From: a virus
DNA: 63,289 nt
Direction: 5' to 3' (one strand)
IMG/VR virus record: IMGVR_UViG_3300046516_000276
Coordinates: 1-63,289 of that record
Shown here: positions 47,751-55,656 of the stretch, piece after piece
Layout: each line of letters begins with the position of its first letter
Numbering within the stretch: the stretch's first letter is position 1
Notes under the pieces: model-generated
Told to the model about the DNA's origin: nothing
The model's database searches: none
What the model saw: the letters and a program-made list of their open reading frames with translations, nothing else
Translations under genes and position numbers: made by a program

Positions 47751-48189
47751 GAGCGTGCCCGAAGTGCATGCGTATGTGTGGCGCGAACTGATCGAGACGT
47801 TGCAGGATGATCTGGCTCGCATGATCAAGGAAGAACGTCAGCACTACGACGACAACGACCGCGATGAAATGCGCCGCAAGATCGCAGACATCGCGGCTGT
47901 CTGCCCGGTCGAGTTGCCGAAGTTCGCTGATCTGCTGTGCTTGGAGTACGACCGTAGTGCGCGCGTGGATGGGCAGGGCAGCACGCTTTACGACGAGCGT
48001 ATCCGTGGCCAGTACATCGAGTGGTATGCGTGGGGTGATGGCAGCGACGAGGTGAAGGCGCTCGATAGCGCATCACGCGATCACATCGACGCGCTGCTGG
48101 CCGAGGACTATCGCGAAGGCGAGTTGCAGTTCTGCCTGCCGCACAAGGGCGACATGATCGTGCGTGGCTACTGGAGGCGCAAGACATGA
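47731..48189 (+). CDS. Hypothetical protein (152 aa)
   Basis: The ATG at 47731 is preferred to the GTG at 47728. Acidic and helical, with KSVPEVHAYVWRELIETLQDDLARMIKEERQHYDD at the N-terminus; the C-terminus is LQFCLPHKGDMIVRGYWRRK. Coupled to its neighbours by overlap. No recognised domain. Confidence 0.68.
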   Translation: MELKFFKSVPEVHAYVWRELIETLQDDLARMIKEERQHYDDNDRDEMRRKIADIAAVCPVELPKFADLLCLEYDRSARVDGQGSTLYDERIRGQYIEWYAWGDGSDEVKALDSASRDHIDALLAEDYREGELQFCLPHKGDMIVRGYWRRKT

Positions 48190-48383
48190 GCCAGCAACCT
48201 GTATCCGACGAACTGGCCGGCGAGATCGCCGACTTCCTCGTTGAGTTGTCCGAGTGCTACAGCCGCGATGGTGAGTTCAACAACTTCACCGCGCCGCTCG
48301 GAACGAGTGACATTCGCGAGAAAGCAATCGAACTGGCGAAGCAGCTGGGCGCACAGTTCCCTGACGAAGAGGTGGATGAATGA
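48186..48383 (+). CDS. Small acidic hypothetical protein (65 aa)
   Basis: ATGA overlap with the previous gene. Two helices (ELAGEIADFLVELSECY; IREKAIELAKQLGAQF) separated by a short loop. Unknown. Confidence 0.65.
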   Translation: MSQQPVSDELAGEIADFLVELSECYSRDGEFNNFTAPLGTSDIREKAIELAKQLGAQFPDEEVDE

Positions 48384-48619
48384 GCACGAAGGTAAAGGTA
48401 GAACTCACGCCCAGTGGCGGCGTCGATCTGATCGAGGCGCACCTGAAGCATGAGAGCGAGGGCTTCTGGTTCAACGTCACGGAAGTGAACAAGGCCGGCG
48501 GGTCGGGTGCCGCCGTGATGGAACTGAGCATCGGCGGTGTCGAACAGGGCACATTCATCATGTTGAACTCCGATGGTACGTGGGGGATGACGACAGAGGT
48601 CTACGTCGCAGTCGACTAA
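48380..48619 (+). CDS. Small hypothetical protein (79 aa)
   Basis: ATGA overlap upstream. Beta-rich: KVKVELTPSGGVDLIEAHLKHESEGFWFNV, VMELSIGGVEQGTFIMLNSDGTWGM. It ends the unit just before palindrome copy 9. Unknown. Confidence 0.65.
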   Translation: MSTKVKVELTPSGGVDLIEAHLKHESEGFWFNVTEVNKAGGSGAAVMELSIGGVEQGTFIMLNSDGTWGMTTEVYVAVD

Positions 48620-48629
48620 GCAGTATCCC

Positions 48630-48658
48630 GGACAAACGGAGTCAGCCTCCGTTTGTCC
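48630..48658 (+). repeat. Intergenic palindrome copy 9
   Basis: 12-bp perfect stem, loop TCAGC. Followed by CAACGTGTTGAAAGGAGAA and the ATG at 48684. Confidence 0.95.
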
Positions 48659-48683
48659 ACCAACGTGTTGAAAGGAGAATGAC

Positions 48684-49088
48684 ATGCAGTTCAAGCTCAA
48701 GCATGACTGCCCGCGTTGCGCGGGCAAGAAGGTGCAACTGTGCGGTGTCAACGAACTGTCGTTCAAGGGCGTTACCGCAACGTTCGAGGGTGTTTGTGTG
48801 GCGTGCGGAATGTACGTACATACACAGCGCCGGGCCGGCGTGGGCGTGATGCGCAGCTGGGGCGGCGACGGCCGACTGCTGTACAAGTGGGTGTACAACG
48901 GGCGCATCACGAAGGTCGGCATAGCGGTGCCCTACAGCATGTTGTCTGCCCACGGCGAGACCGAGTTCTGGCTCGGCACGGTGAAGCTCAAGCTGATCCA
49001 CAGGCACCGCACGTTCACCGGGATGCTGCCCGAATCGTGGCTAACTGACATCAGTGGAGAGGTTGTGGAACAGCTGGAAACCCTTTAG
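48684..49088 (+). CDS. Zinc-ribbon hypothetical protein
   Basis: 134 aa. Two Cys pairs, CPRC (9-12) and CVAC (about 38-41), form a likely treble-clef or ribbon at the N-terminus (HDCPRCAGKKVQLCGVNE ... EGVCVACGMYV). The rest is beta-rich (GTVKLKLIHRHRTFTGMLP). It may bind nucleic acid. It is preceded by the palindrome-leader module. Confidence 0.68.
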   Translation: MQFKLKHDCPRCAGKKVQLCGVNELSFKGVTATFEGVCVACGMYVHTQRRAGVGVMRSWGGDGRLLYKWVYNGRITKVGIAVPYSMLSAHGETEFWLGTVKLKLIHRHRTFTGMLPESWLTDISGEVVEQLETL

Positions 49089-49112
49089 TTACAAGGGACG
49101 TTATACAATATG

Positions 49113-49130
49113 TCAGTCAAATCTGACTGA
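49113..49130 (+). promoter_or_regulatory. Inverted repeat abutting a ribosome site
   Basis: TCAGTCA-AATC-TGACTGA, a perfect 7-bp repeat ending two bases before the AGGAGG ribosome site of the gene at 49146; TATACAAT lies 5 bases upstream. It may be an operator over a promoter, or an RNA hairpin that affects translation. Confidence 0.55.
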
Positions 49131-49145
49131 TAGGAGGTAGAGAGA

Positions 49146-50627
49146 ATGGCGCAGTTTCCACCCCGAGCAGTCCGCACCCCGCGAGACGTTCGACAGAAGA
49201 ACATAGGCGCGCGAGCGGGCAGCGTGTTCTGGACTCACGACGAGAAGCGGAAGATAGCAGACGAAGCGTTTGTTAGATTGCAGCGCGATAAGTCGTTATC
49301 GAACATGGACGCGATCGAGCAGGCACAGCGCAAGGTGTTGCCGAAAGATCGCCAGCGCGAGGGCCTAACGCACCTTGGGTTCGGCAAGTTCAAGAACTGG
49401 ATCGAACCGATGTGGCATGAGATCGGCGAGAAGCGAGGTAAGCAGGCCGATGCACGGGAGAAAGCTGAGCAGCTGTTCCTTACCAAACCATCGGAGGCAC
49501 AGCCGGAGCAGGAGCCGGCTGTGCCCGAACCAGCAGCAGAAATCGAGAACGCAGAAATGGCAGCGAACAATCAACAAGAGATTCAGACCGTAGTCGGCAC
49601 GGCACTGGCAGCGGCTATGCAAAAGAATGGCGTCGAGAAGCTAGAGGCAAAGCCGAACCCACCGGGCAAAGCCGGTGGCGTGCGCAGGCAGGTGCATTGG
49701 AACGAGGCTGAGAAGCGGCAGGTGATCGAGCGCGCCGACTATCTCATGCAGCAGTTCGCCGGCATGAGTGCGTCTGAGGCAACCCGAAAGGCCAACCTAG
49801 AACTGCCCGAGGAACGACAGCGCAAGCCCGAGAACCTAGCGTGGAGCATGATTTCGGCGTGGGCCGAGCCGATGATGAGGCTGGTCAAGTCCGAGCGTCT
49901 GGCCCGTGAGCACAAGGCCAAGGAGGAAGCGGAAGCGGCACGCCGGGAAGCTATCGAAGCTGAGGCTAGAGCCAAGGCCGAGGCCGAGACGCAAGAGGCG
50001 CGAGACCGCGCTGAGCGTGGCGCGGTTGAGGCAGCGCAGCGAGAGATCGAGTCGCGCATCGACGAAGAAGTTGCAGCACGAGTGGCGGCGATCGAGCAGC
50101 GTATGCGTACTGAGCAGGTGGCGCGGCCAATGGAGAGCATCATCCAGATGTTCACCGATCGGTTTGCTGAGGTGGCAGTGAAGGCGTTTGCAGGCAGCAT
50201 TAACCGAGCGATTCAGGATCAGATGCTGGCTATGCGTATCGACGCAGCAGTGCCGACGCCGCGCGCAGCTGTACAGGTTGAGAAGGTCATCGCACCGCCG
50301 CGCGAGCGTCTGCCCAAGGTGCTAGTGGTTGGCCTCATCAACCAGCAGGAGCAGGACGTGAAGCAGGCGTTCGCGGACCGGATCGAGTTCGTGTTCGTGA
50401 AGTCGCAGACGCAGGGTGGCAGCGGCGCGCACGGCGGCGCAGGCATGCTGGCCAAGGCGAACAGCTGCGACATCGTGGTGACGATGGCGGACTTCATTGG
50501 CCACGATGTTGACAGAAACCTGAAGGGGCTGAGCATCCCCTACTACCGAGTCAACGGCTCCGTGTCCGGCCTCAAAAGGTGGCTGACAGGGTGGCTGACT
50601 GGAGAGTATTCAGGGAACGGAGGATAA
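49146..50627 (+). CDS. Coiled-coil protein with duplicated N-terminal domain and DUF2325-like C-terminus
   Basis: 493 aa with ribosome site AGGAGG. Residues about 27-92 and 183-243 are diverged copies of one helical domain (WTHDEKRKIADEAFVRL ... KFKNWIEPMW and HWNEAEKRQVIERADYL ... MISAWAEPMM), possibly DNA binding. Residues 245-335 are a charged coiled coil. The end (about 393-485) resembles the Rossmann-like DUF2325 fold: KVLVVGLINQQEQDVKQAF, NSCDIVVTMADFIGHDVDRNL, IPYYRVNGSVSGLKRWL. Known DUF2325 proteins are poorly understood. Its own operator-like repeat suggests separate control. Confidence 0.72.
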   Translation: MAQFPPRAVRTPRDVRQKNIGARAGSVFWTHDEKRKIADEAFVRLQRDKSLSNMDAIEQAQRKVLPKDRQREGLTHLGFGKFKNWIEPMWHEIGEKRGKQADAREKAEQLFLTKPSEAQPEQEPAVPEPAAEIENAEMAANNQQEIQTVVGTALAAAMQKNGVEKLEAKPNPPGKAGGVRRQVHWNEAEKRQVIERADYLMQQFAGMSASEATRKANLELPEERQRKPENLAWSMISAWAEPMMRLVKSERLAREHKAKEEAEAARREAIEAEARAKAEAETQEARDRAERGAVEAAQREIESRIDEEVAARVAAIEQRMRTEQVARPMESIIQMFTDRFAEVAVKAFAGSINRAIQDQMLAMRIDAAVPTPRAAVQVEKVIAPPRERLPKVLVVGLINQQEQDVKQAFADRIEFVFVKSQTQGGSGAHGGAGMLAKANSCDIVVTMADFIGHDVDRNLKGLSIPYYRVNGSVSGLKRWLTGWLTGEYSGNGG

Positions 50628-50676
50628 TAGTATTTGTTGTACGGTAGCAACGGTGATGGACGGTGTTACCACCCCC

Positions 50677-50705
50677 GGACAAACGGAGTTCCCCTCCGTT
50701 TGTCC
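50677..50705 (+). repeat. Intergenic palindrome copy 10
   Basis: 12-bp perfect stem, loop TTCCC. Followed by CAACGTGAGGAAAGGAGAG and the ATG at 50733. Confidence 0.95.
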
Positions 50706-50732
50706 ACCAACGTGAGGAAAGGAGAGATCACC

Positions 50733-51374
50733 ATGGATGATGTAGCCGTGGAAGAAAAGACAGAGTTCAAGTTCAGCGAACTGAGCGAACGCGCCAAGCA
50801 GAAGGCACGCGAGGCGTACATCGACGGCGTGGAGTTCGACGCCGAGTACACCATCGACGACGCCGAGACAGTCCTCGGGTTCCTCGGGTTCTCGATCGAC
50901 GATCGGCAAGTGCGCATGATGAACGGCAAGACACGCGGCACGCCCGACGTGTACTACAACGCAGGCTGGGGCCACCACTGGGTAGCGTTCAACGGCAACT
51001 GGCGCGCGTTCGAGGTGAACAATGCCGGGCTGCTCGACTACGCAGGCGGCGACGAGATCAAGAAGCTAGGCGCTAAAGCGATGGCGGTGTTTCTGCGTTA
51101 CCCGAATGCTCGGGCCGACGTGAAGCGCAGCCCGCGCGGCGAGAGCATGAGCATTGAGAACGCCGTGCCGGACCCCGACGCCGACGACTCGGAAAACCCG
51201 GAAGCGTTCGAGCGAGTCGAGGCTGACCTCAACGATCTGCTAGAGGAAGTCGAGGCGTGGTTCTCCACGCGGCTGTCGGATGAGTACGACTACCAGATGG
51301 ACTATGAGCGCGCCGACGAGTATTACAACAACGACGAGGATGTTCTATTCGATGAGGACGGGGAGGAACTATGA
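50733..51374 (+). CDS. Conserved acidic phage protein of unknown function
   Basis: 213 aa from the ATG at 50733 (MDDVAVEEK). The opening KFSELSERAKQKAREAYIDG is a motif I know from many tailed-phage proteins of unknown role. The middle contains WGHHWVAFNGNWRAFEVNN, and the last 60 residues are very acidic and Tyr-rich (YERADEYYNNDEDVLFDEDGEEL). Such acidity could mimic DNA, so an anti-host or anti-restriction role is possible; that is speculation. Confidence 0.7.
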   Translation: MDDVAVEEKTEFKFSELSERAKQKAREAYIDGVEFDAEYTIDDAETVLGFLGFSIDDRQVRMMNGKTRGTPDVYYNAGWGHHWVAFNGNWRAFEVNNAGLLDYAGGDEIKKLGAKAMAVFLRYPNARADVKRSPRGESMSIENAVPDPDADDSENPEAFERVEADLNDLLEEVEAWFSTRLSDEYDYQMDYERADEYYNNDEDVLFDEDGEEL

Positions 51375-51658
51375 GCGGAGAACTTGAGCCACGCGTCAGC
51401 AAGCTGGAAGAACAGATGGTGCAGACGCGCGAGGAAATGATTCGCGAGGTGGCAGGCGTGCGCGGTGAGATCATCACGCTGCGCGCCGACTTCAAGGCGC
51501 AGATGGCCGAATTCAAGGCCGAGGTCTATAGGTCGCTGTCGGACATATCCGACAAGATGAACGCGCAGACGTGGAAGTATCTATGGGTGTCCGCATTCAT
51601 CAACGGCTTGATGGTTACGGGTGTCTATTACATCGCGCGGCATGTCGCATCGCAGTAG
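51371..51658 (+). CDS. Coiled-coil protein with C-terminal membrane anchor
   Basis: 95 aa, ATGA overlap upstream. Residues 1-65 are a parallel coiled coil (KLEEQMVQTREEMIREVAGVRGEI ...). Residues about 70-90 (YLWVSAFINGLMVTGVYYIA) form one transmembrane helix. The same layout is seen in tail-anchored scaffolds and some inner-membrane exclusion proteins. Function unknown. Confidence 0.7.
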   Translation: MSGELEPRVSKLEEQMVQTREEMIREVAGVRGEIITLRADFKAQMAEFKAEVYRSLSDISDKMNAQTWKYLWVSAFINGLMVTGVYYIARHVASQ

Positions 51659-51682
51659 TGTAGTTTTTTGTATGAGTAGTCG

Positions 51683-51711
51683 TTAGCTATTCTAACTAAT
51701 GCAGTTATAAT
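51683..51711 (+). promoter_or_regulatory. Sigma70-like promoter of the DUF3150-MoxR-VWA module
   Basis: TTAGCT (51683-51688), spacer 17, TATAAT (51706-51711): a perfect -10 with a 3-of-6 -35. It lies 20 bases before the ATG at 51732, in a short AT-rich gap, with the ACGTGAGGAAAGGAAA leader but no palindrome. Confidence 0.6.
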
Positions 51712-51731
51712 TCACGTGAGGAAAGGAAACC

Positions 51732-52880
51732 ATGAGTCTGCGTAATTCGACCCTTCTGTATCGCCCGTCCCTGTCCATCTGGACCGCCCGCAAGCTCGAC
51801 AAGACGCAGAGCGTTCTCGTCGCGCACAACGCTGACGCCAAGGAAGGCGTGGCCAACGTGCACAAGCAGCTGCTGCCGGAGTGCAAGGAACTGGAGAACG
51901 TTACCAAGTGGGCGACTCAGTTCCGCACGTTCATCTACACGTCGACGCTGCCGTGGGATGACAGCGGTTGGCGCATCGGGCAGGTGGCTCGCCACATGGA
52001 GTTCATGCAGGAGATCGGCGACCGCATCACACTCGGCAACCTGTTGGTGGATGCCCTCATGGGTGTGTACCAGTCGCGCGTCGAGGAAGCCAAGTTCACG
52101 CTGAACAAGATGTTCAACCCGATGGACTACCCGAGCGTGCAAGAGGTGCGCAGCCGGTTCAGCTTCGAGGTGAACGTGATGCCGATGCCTGCGGCGTCGG
52201 ACTTCCGCGCGGTCGAGGGTATCCCCAAGGCCGAGGTCGAGAAGCTGGAGAAAGCGGCGGCCGATGCTGTCGAGGCGCGCATCGCCGATGCCATGAAGGA
52301 GGCGTACGAGCGCCTGTACGAAGTGGTGTCGGCGATGGCGAACACACTGGAAGGGTACGACGGCGGCACGATCAGGAAATTCAACGACTCGTTGGTGGAT
52401 AACATCGCCAAGATCGTGAAGGTCATGCCTGCGTTGAACTTGACCAACGACCCGAAGCTTGCATCGCTCGCGAGCGACGCGGAGGAACTGGCGAACTATG
52501 CGGCCATGGACCTGCGCCAGCACGCACCGACTCGCGAGGCAGCGATGAACGAGGCGCGCAAGTTGCAGATGAAGTTCAAGGGTGCGATCGCTGCGTCGAT
52601 TGCCGACACGAAGGTGCCGAAGGCCAAGGCCCCGGCGAAGAAGGTGGCAGCGGCACCGCAGAAGCCGACGCCTGTCGGGAAGAAGGCGATCGAGCAGGCC
52701 AAGGCCACGGTGGCGAAGAAGGCCCCGGCCAAGAAGGTCGCGGCGAAGAAGGCCGCGCCCGCGCCGAGCGCGCCGAAGCGCCGAGCGAAGCCGACCGTAG
52801 TCGCCGCGCCGATGGACGACATGCCGATGGCCGCCGCGCCGAACAAGCGCGCGCTGTTCGCCGACATGCTGAGCGTGTAA
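51732..52880 (+). CDS. DUF3150-like protein with basic Ala/Lys tail
   Basis: 382 aa. Residues 1-280 fit the DUF3150 layout: NSTLLYRPSLSIWTARKLDKT, then long helices and a conserved middle (SRFSFEVNVMPMPAASDFRAVEGIPKAEVEKLE). DUF3150 proteins of phages are typically encoded beside an AAA ATPase and a VWA protein, exactly as here. Residues 290-365 are a Lys/Ala/Pro tail resembling histone H1 (AKAPAKKVAAAPQKPTPVGKK), likely nucleic-acid binding. Role unknown; probably the partner of the MoxR ATPase. Confidence 0.72.
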   Translation: MSLRNSTLLYRPSLSIWTARKLDKTQSVLVAHNADAKEGVANVHKQLLPECKELENVTKWATQFRTFIYTSTLPWDDSGWRIGQVARHMEFMQEIGDRITLGNLLVDALMGVYQSRVEEAKFTLNKMFNPMDYPSVQEVRSRFSFEVNVMPMPAASDFRAVEGIPKAEVEKLEKAAADAVEARIADAMKEAYERLYEVVSAMANTLEGYDGGTIRKFNDSLVDNIAKIVKVMPALNLTNDPKLASLASDAEELANYAAMDLRQHAPTREAAMNEARKLQMKFKGAIAASIADTKVPKAKAPAKKVAAAPQKPTPVGKKAIEQAKATVAKKAPAKKVAAKKAAPAPSAPKRRAKPTVVAAPMDDMPMAAAPNKRALFADMLSV

Positions 52881-52887
52881 GAAAACC

Positions 52888-52918
52888 CGGACAAACGGAG
52901 GTGCACTCCGTTTGTCCG
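52888..52918 (+). repeat. Intergenic palindrome copy 11
   Basis: CGGACAAACGGAG, loop GTGCA, CTCCGTTTGTCCG: perfect 13-bp stem between the DUF3150 and MoxR genes. The following leader differs from the common one. Confidence 0.95.
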
Positions 52919-52973
52919 GCAATTGGCGGTAAATAACCACCCTACCTAATGCGTTTAAAGGATAACACCAATC

Positions 52974-54089
52974 ATGGCTGTCAAGCTCAAAGAACTCCCG
53001 CCGATCCTCGTTCGTAACTACATCGCCAAGACGAACACGGCGATCACCAGTAAGCCCGCGCTCGGCAAGACGCAGACCATCGAACTGTTCGTCAAGCAGA
53101 TGCAAAAGCGCATCAAGGGTTTCAAGGGCTGGGCGTTCTATGCCCCCACGATGTCGCCCATGGACATCCAAGCGAGCGCGCCGGACGCTGAGACCGGCAA
53201 GCTGCGGCTCTACAACAACGAGGCGCTGCCGAACGCCTACACCGACCCGGACGTGCAAGGCGCGCTGTTCATCGACGAAATGTTCAACGCCGACCAAGCG
53301 ACGCTCAAGCTGCTGCAGAAGTACGTCAACGGCGAAGACATGTCGGGCGTTCTCCGCAAGCCCGATGGCGTGATGGTGATCGCAGCAGGCAATCGCTTGA
53401 GCGACAAGTCGAGCGTGCAGCAGCATGGCCGTGCGTTCATGTCGCGCTTCGAGCAGCTGGAGGTCTACAGCGACGCGCAAGACAACACGGAGTACGCCGC
53501 CAAGAACTCGTGGCACCCGAACGTGCAGACCTTTTTCAAGGACAACCCGGCGCTCATCGACAACTACGACGAGGTGTTCGAGACGGCGGGCAGCGCAGCG
53601 GGCACCAAGCTGGCAGGCGCGCAGCGCAACGACACGATGACCGAGGAAGGCAAGCGCGGCATTTGGGCGAACATGCGCAGCTGGGAGCGCATCAGCCGCA
53701 AGGAATACGCCGCTGACGAGCTTGGCACGCCCCTCGTGCTGGCTGAGGCTGTCGGCAACCTCGGCAGCGGCGTGGGGGCCGCATACGAGGCCCACAAGCG
53801 CAACCTCGCGAAGCTGCCTGCGTTCGAGGCTGTGATGGCTGATCCGCGCGGCGTGGCGATCCCGACGGCGATGGACGAGCAGTATGCGCTGACGATGGTC
53901 GTGGCGCTCAAGTGCGCGGCCGAGCAGATGCCCAAGGTCAAGGCGTTCGGTGAGCGCATGCCGTTGGAGTTGCAGGCTGCTATCCTGCGCCACCTCATGC
54001 AGCGCAAGAACTTCGACGTGAGCGGCACCGATGCGTATGTCGACTGGATCAGCAACCCGAAGCTGTCCAAGCTGCTGAACGGACGTTGA
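52974..54089 (+). CDS. MoxR-type AAA+ ATPase
   Basis: 371 aa. Walker A SKPALGKTQT with Lys32 (about 26-35) is a variant of the usual GxxGxGKT. Walker B GALFIDEMF is at about 95-104, sensor 1 VIAAGNRLS at about 134-142, and an arginine-rich region follows (HGRAFMSRFEQLEV). MoxR ATPases remodel partner complexes together with a VWA-domain adaptor that carries a metal-ion site; the protein at 54487 supplies that. Likely a chaperone for a phage or host complex. Confidence 0.85.
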   Translation: MAVKLKELPPILVRNYIAKTNTAITSKPALGKTQTIELFVKQMQKRIKGFKGWAFYAPTMSPMDIQASAPDAETGKLRLYNNEALPNAYTDPDVQGALFIDEMFNADQATLKLLQKYVNGEDMSGVLRKPDGVMVIAAGNRLSDKSSVQQHGRAFMSRFEQLEVYSDAQDNTEYAAKNSWHPNVQTFFKDNPALIDNYDEVFETAGSAAGTKLAGAQRNDTMTEEGKRGIWANMRSWERISRKEYAADELGTPLVLAEAVGNLGSGVGAAYEAHKRNLAKLPAFEAVMADPRGVAIPTAMDEQYALTMVVALKCAAEQMPKVKAFGERMPLELQAAILRHLMQRKNFDVSGTDAYVDWISNPKLSKLLNGR

Positions 54090-54092
54090 TCG

Positions 54093-54293
54093 ATGCCGAT
54101 GTTCAAGGTCCAAGTGGACAAGCTTGTGGTCTACGAGGTCGAGGTGGAGGCCGACACGCGCGACGCTGCGCTGCTGTCGGCCGTCGAGATCATCGTGTCC
54201 AGCGAACACAAGGCGTCGTACCTCAAGGAGTCGTACGACTACGAGGCGAACTACGCTGAAGAAGTGAAACCGAAGACGCGGAGGAAGGAATGA
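54093..54293 (+). CDS. Small DpnD/PcfM-like protein, copy A
   Basis: 66 aa. Pattern FKVQVDKLVVYEVEVEADTRDAALLSAVEII: a beta-beta-alpha unit as in small proteins of the DpnD/PcfM kind. It overlaps copy B by ATGA. It lies between the MoxR and VWA genes. Confidence 0.6.
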   Translation: MPMFKVQVDKLVVYEVEVEADTRDAALLSAVEIIVSSEHKASYLKESYDYEANYAEEVKPKTRRKE

Positions 54294-54487
54294 ACCAGCA
54301 GCCCCTGAAGGTGTTCGAGGTCGAGATCGAGGAAACGGTGCGATACACGTACTCGATCCGCGCGAAGGACAAGACGCAGGCGAAGCGCTTGGCTTCGCTG
54401 GCCCATCGTGATGACGGTGCCGATCGCGCAGCTGCGAACACTGAAGTCACCGAGCAGGACGTAACGTACATCAACGAGGTGGCGTGA
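54290..54487 (+). CDS. Small DpnD/PcfM-like protein, copy B
   Basis: 65 aa, similar layout to copy A (KVFEVEIEETVRYTYSIRAKDKTQAKRLASLA). A diverged tandem duplicate. One-base overlap with the metallopeptidase-VWA gene. Role unknown. Confidence 0.6.
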   Translation: MNQQPLKVFEVEIEETVRYTYSIRAKDKTQAKRLASLAHRDDGADRAAANTEVTEQDVTYINEVA

Positions 54488-55656
54488 TGAGCGAGAGCGT
54501 CGCAGCTGCAGCCGCAGTGCGGATGACGATTCGCCATCCGTTCTGGACGGAGATTTACTACTCGATGACGGTCATCGAGTCGGACGGCTCGGATGGTGTC
54601 GAGACGCAGGCCACCGATGGCCGCAACCTGTGGATCAACAAAGCGTTCTTTCAGTCGATCCCGCTCGATCAGCAGGTGGCCGAGATCGTGCACGAGTTGT
54701 GCCACAAGATCTTCTTGCACACCACGCGCCGGGGCCACCGTGACCCGAAGCTGTGGAACATCGCATGCGATTACGTGATCAACGCGATGATGAAGAAGAA
54801 CGGTTTTCAGCTGGGCGCGGACTGGCTGCTCGACATGCAATACGACGGCTGGCTCGCCGAGGCTGTGTATGCCGATCTGGTGAAGAATCAGCAGGACCAG
54901 CAGAAGCAGCAGGGCGGCGGGCAGGGCAAGGGCCAGCCGCAGCCGGGCCAAGGGCCGCAGATGCCGAAGGGCCGCGAGGACATCCGCGAGCCGCAGGGCA
55001 CGCCCGAGGAAAAGGACAAGCACGAGGACGAGGTGAAAGCGCTCGTCGATCGCGCGATCGCCAACGCGAAAGCCATGGGCAACATGCCCGCGGGCATCGA
55101 GCAAGGCGCGGCGGAGGCGTTCAAGTCGCCGGCTGAGCCGTGGTACAACCACTTGCACCGCTACATGCAGTCCCTTTGCGTGTCGCAGTATGACTGGGCT
55201 CGCATCAACCGGCGCGCGCTGATCACGCATGGCTTGTTCGCACCGCTGCATTACTCGGAAGCGCTCGGCGATGTGGCGCTGTTCATCGACACGTCGGGCA
55301 GCTGCTTCGCCGCAGCTGAGCAGGCCCGGTTCGCTGAGCACCTGAACGCGATCATGGCCGAGGCCAAGCCGCGCCGCATCATCGTCAACTACTTCGACAC
55401 GAAGGTGTACGAGGGCGAGGTGTACGACGCGGGCGAGATCGACATCGCGACGAAGCCGAGGGGAGGTGGAGGCACGTCGTTCGTCCCCATCTTCGAGTGG
55501 ATGGATGAGCAGGGCATCGCGCCCGAGGTGTGCATCATCCTGACGGACTTGATGGGCCGGTTCCCGAAGGATGAGCCGGAGTGTCCGGTAGTGTGGGCCA
55601 ACACCATGCCGTATGGCGAGGCCCCGTTTGGTGAGACGATCTATCTTGTTGACTAA
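54487..55656 (+). CDS. DUF2201-type metallopeptidase-like plus VWA-like protein
   Basis: 389 aa from the ATG at 54487. The N-terminal domain has a zinc-peptidase helix EIVHELCHKIFLH (HExxH at 69-73) and a following NIACDYVIN (91-99) that may supply the third ligand. A Gln/Gly/Pro-rich linker (about 135-170) leads to a VWA-like domain with metal-site motif LFIDTSGSC (about 265-273) and a late LTDLMGRFP. It is the natural partner of the MoxR ATPase at 52974. Whether the peptidase site is active, or serves as a structural lid, is unknown. Confidence 0.85.
   Translation: MSESVAAAAAVRMTIRHPFWTEIYYSMTVIESDGSDGVETQATDGRNLWINKAFFQSIPLDQQVAEIVHELCHKIFLHTTRRGHRDPKLWNIACDYVINAMMKKNGFQLGADWLLDMQYDGWLAEAVYADLVKNQQDQQKQQGGGQGKGQPQPGQGPQMPKGREDIREPQGTPEEKDKHEDEVKALVDRAIANAKAMGNMPAGIEQGAAEAFKSPAEPWYNHLHRYMQSLCVSQYDWARINRRALITHGLFAPLHYSEALGDVALFIDTSGSCFAAAEQARFAEHLNAIMAEAKPRRIIVNYFDTKVYEGEVYDAGEIDIATKPRGGGGTSFVPIFEWMDEQGIAPEVCIILTDLMGRFPKDEPECPVVWANTMPYGEAPFGETIYLVD

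Noticed and set aside
42100-52918. CRISPR array made from the repeated palindromes
   Set aside because: Spacing is 0.1-2.2 kb with complete genes between copies; no regular spacers.
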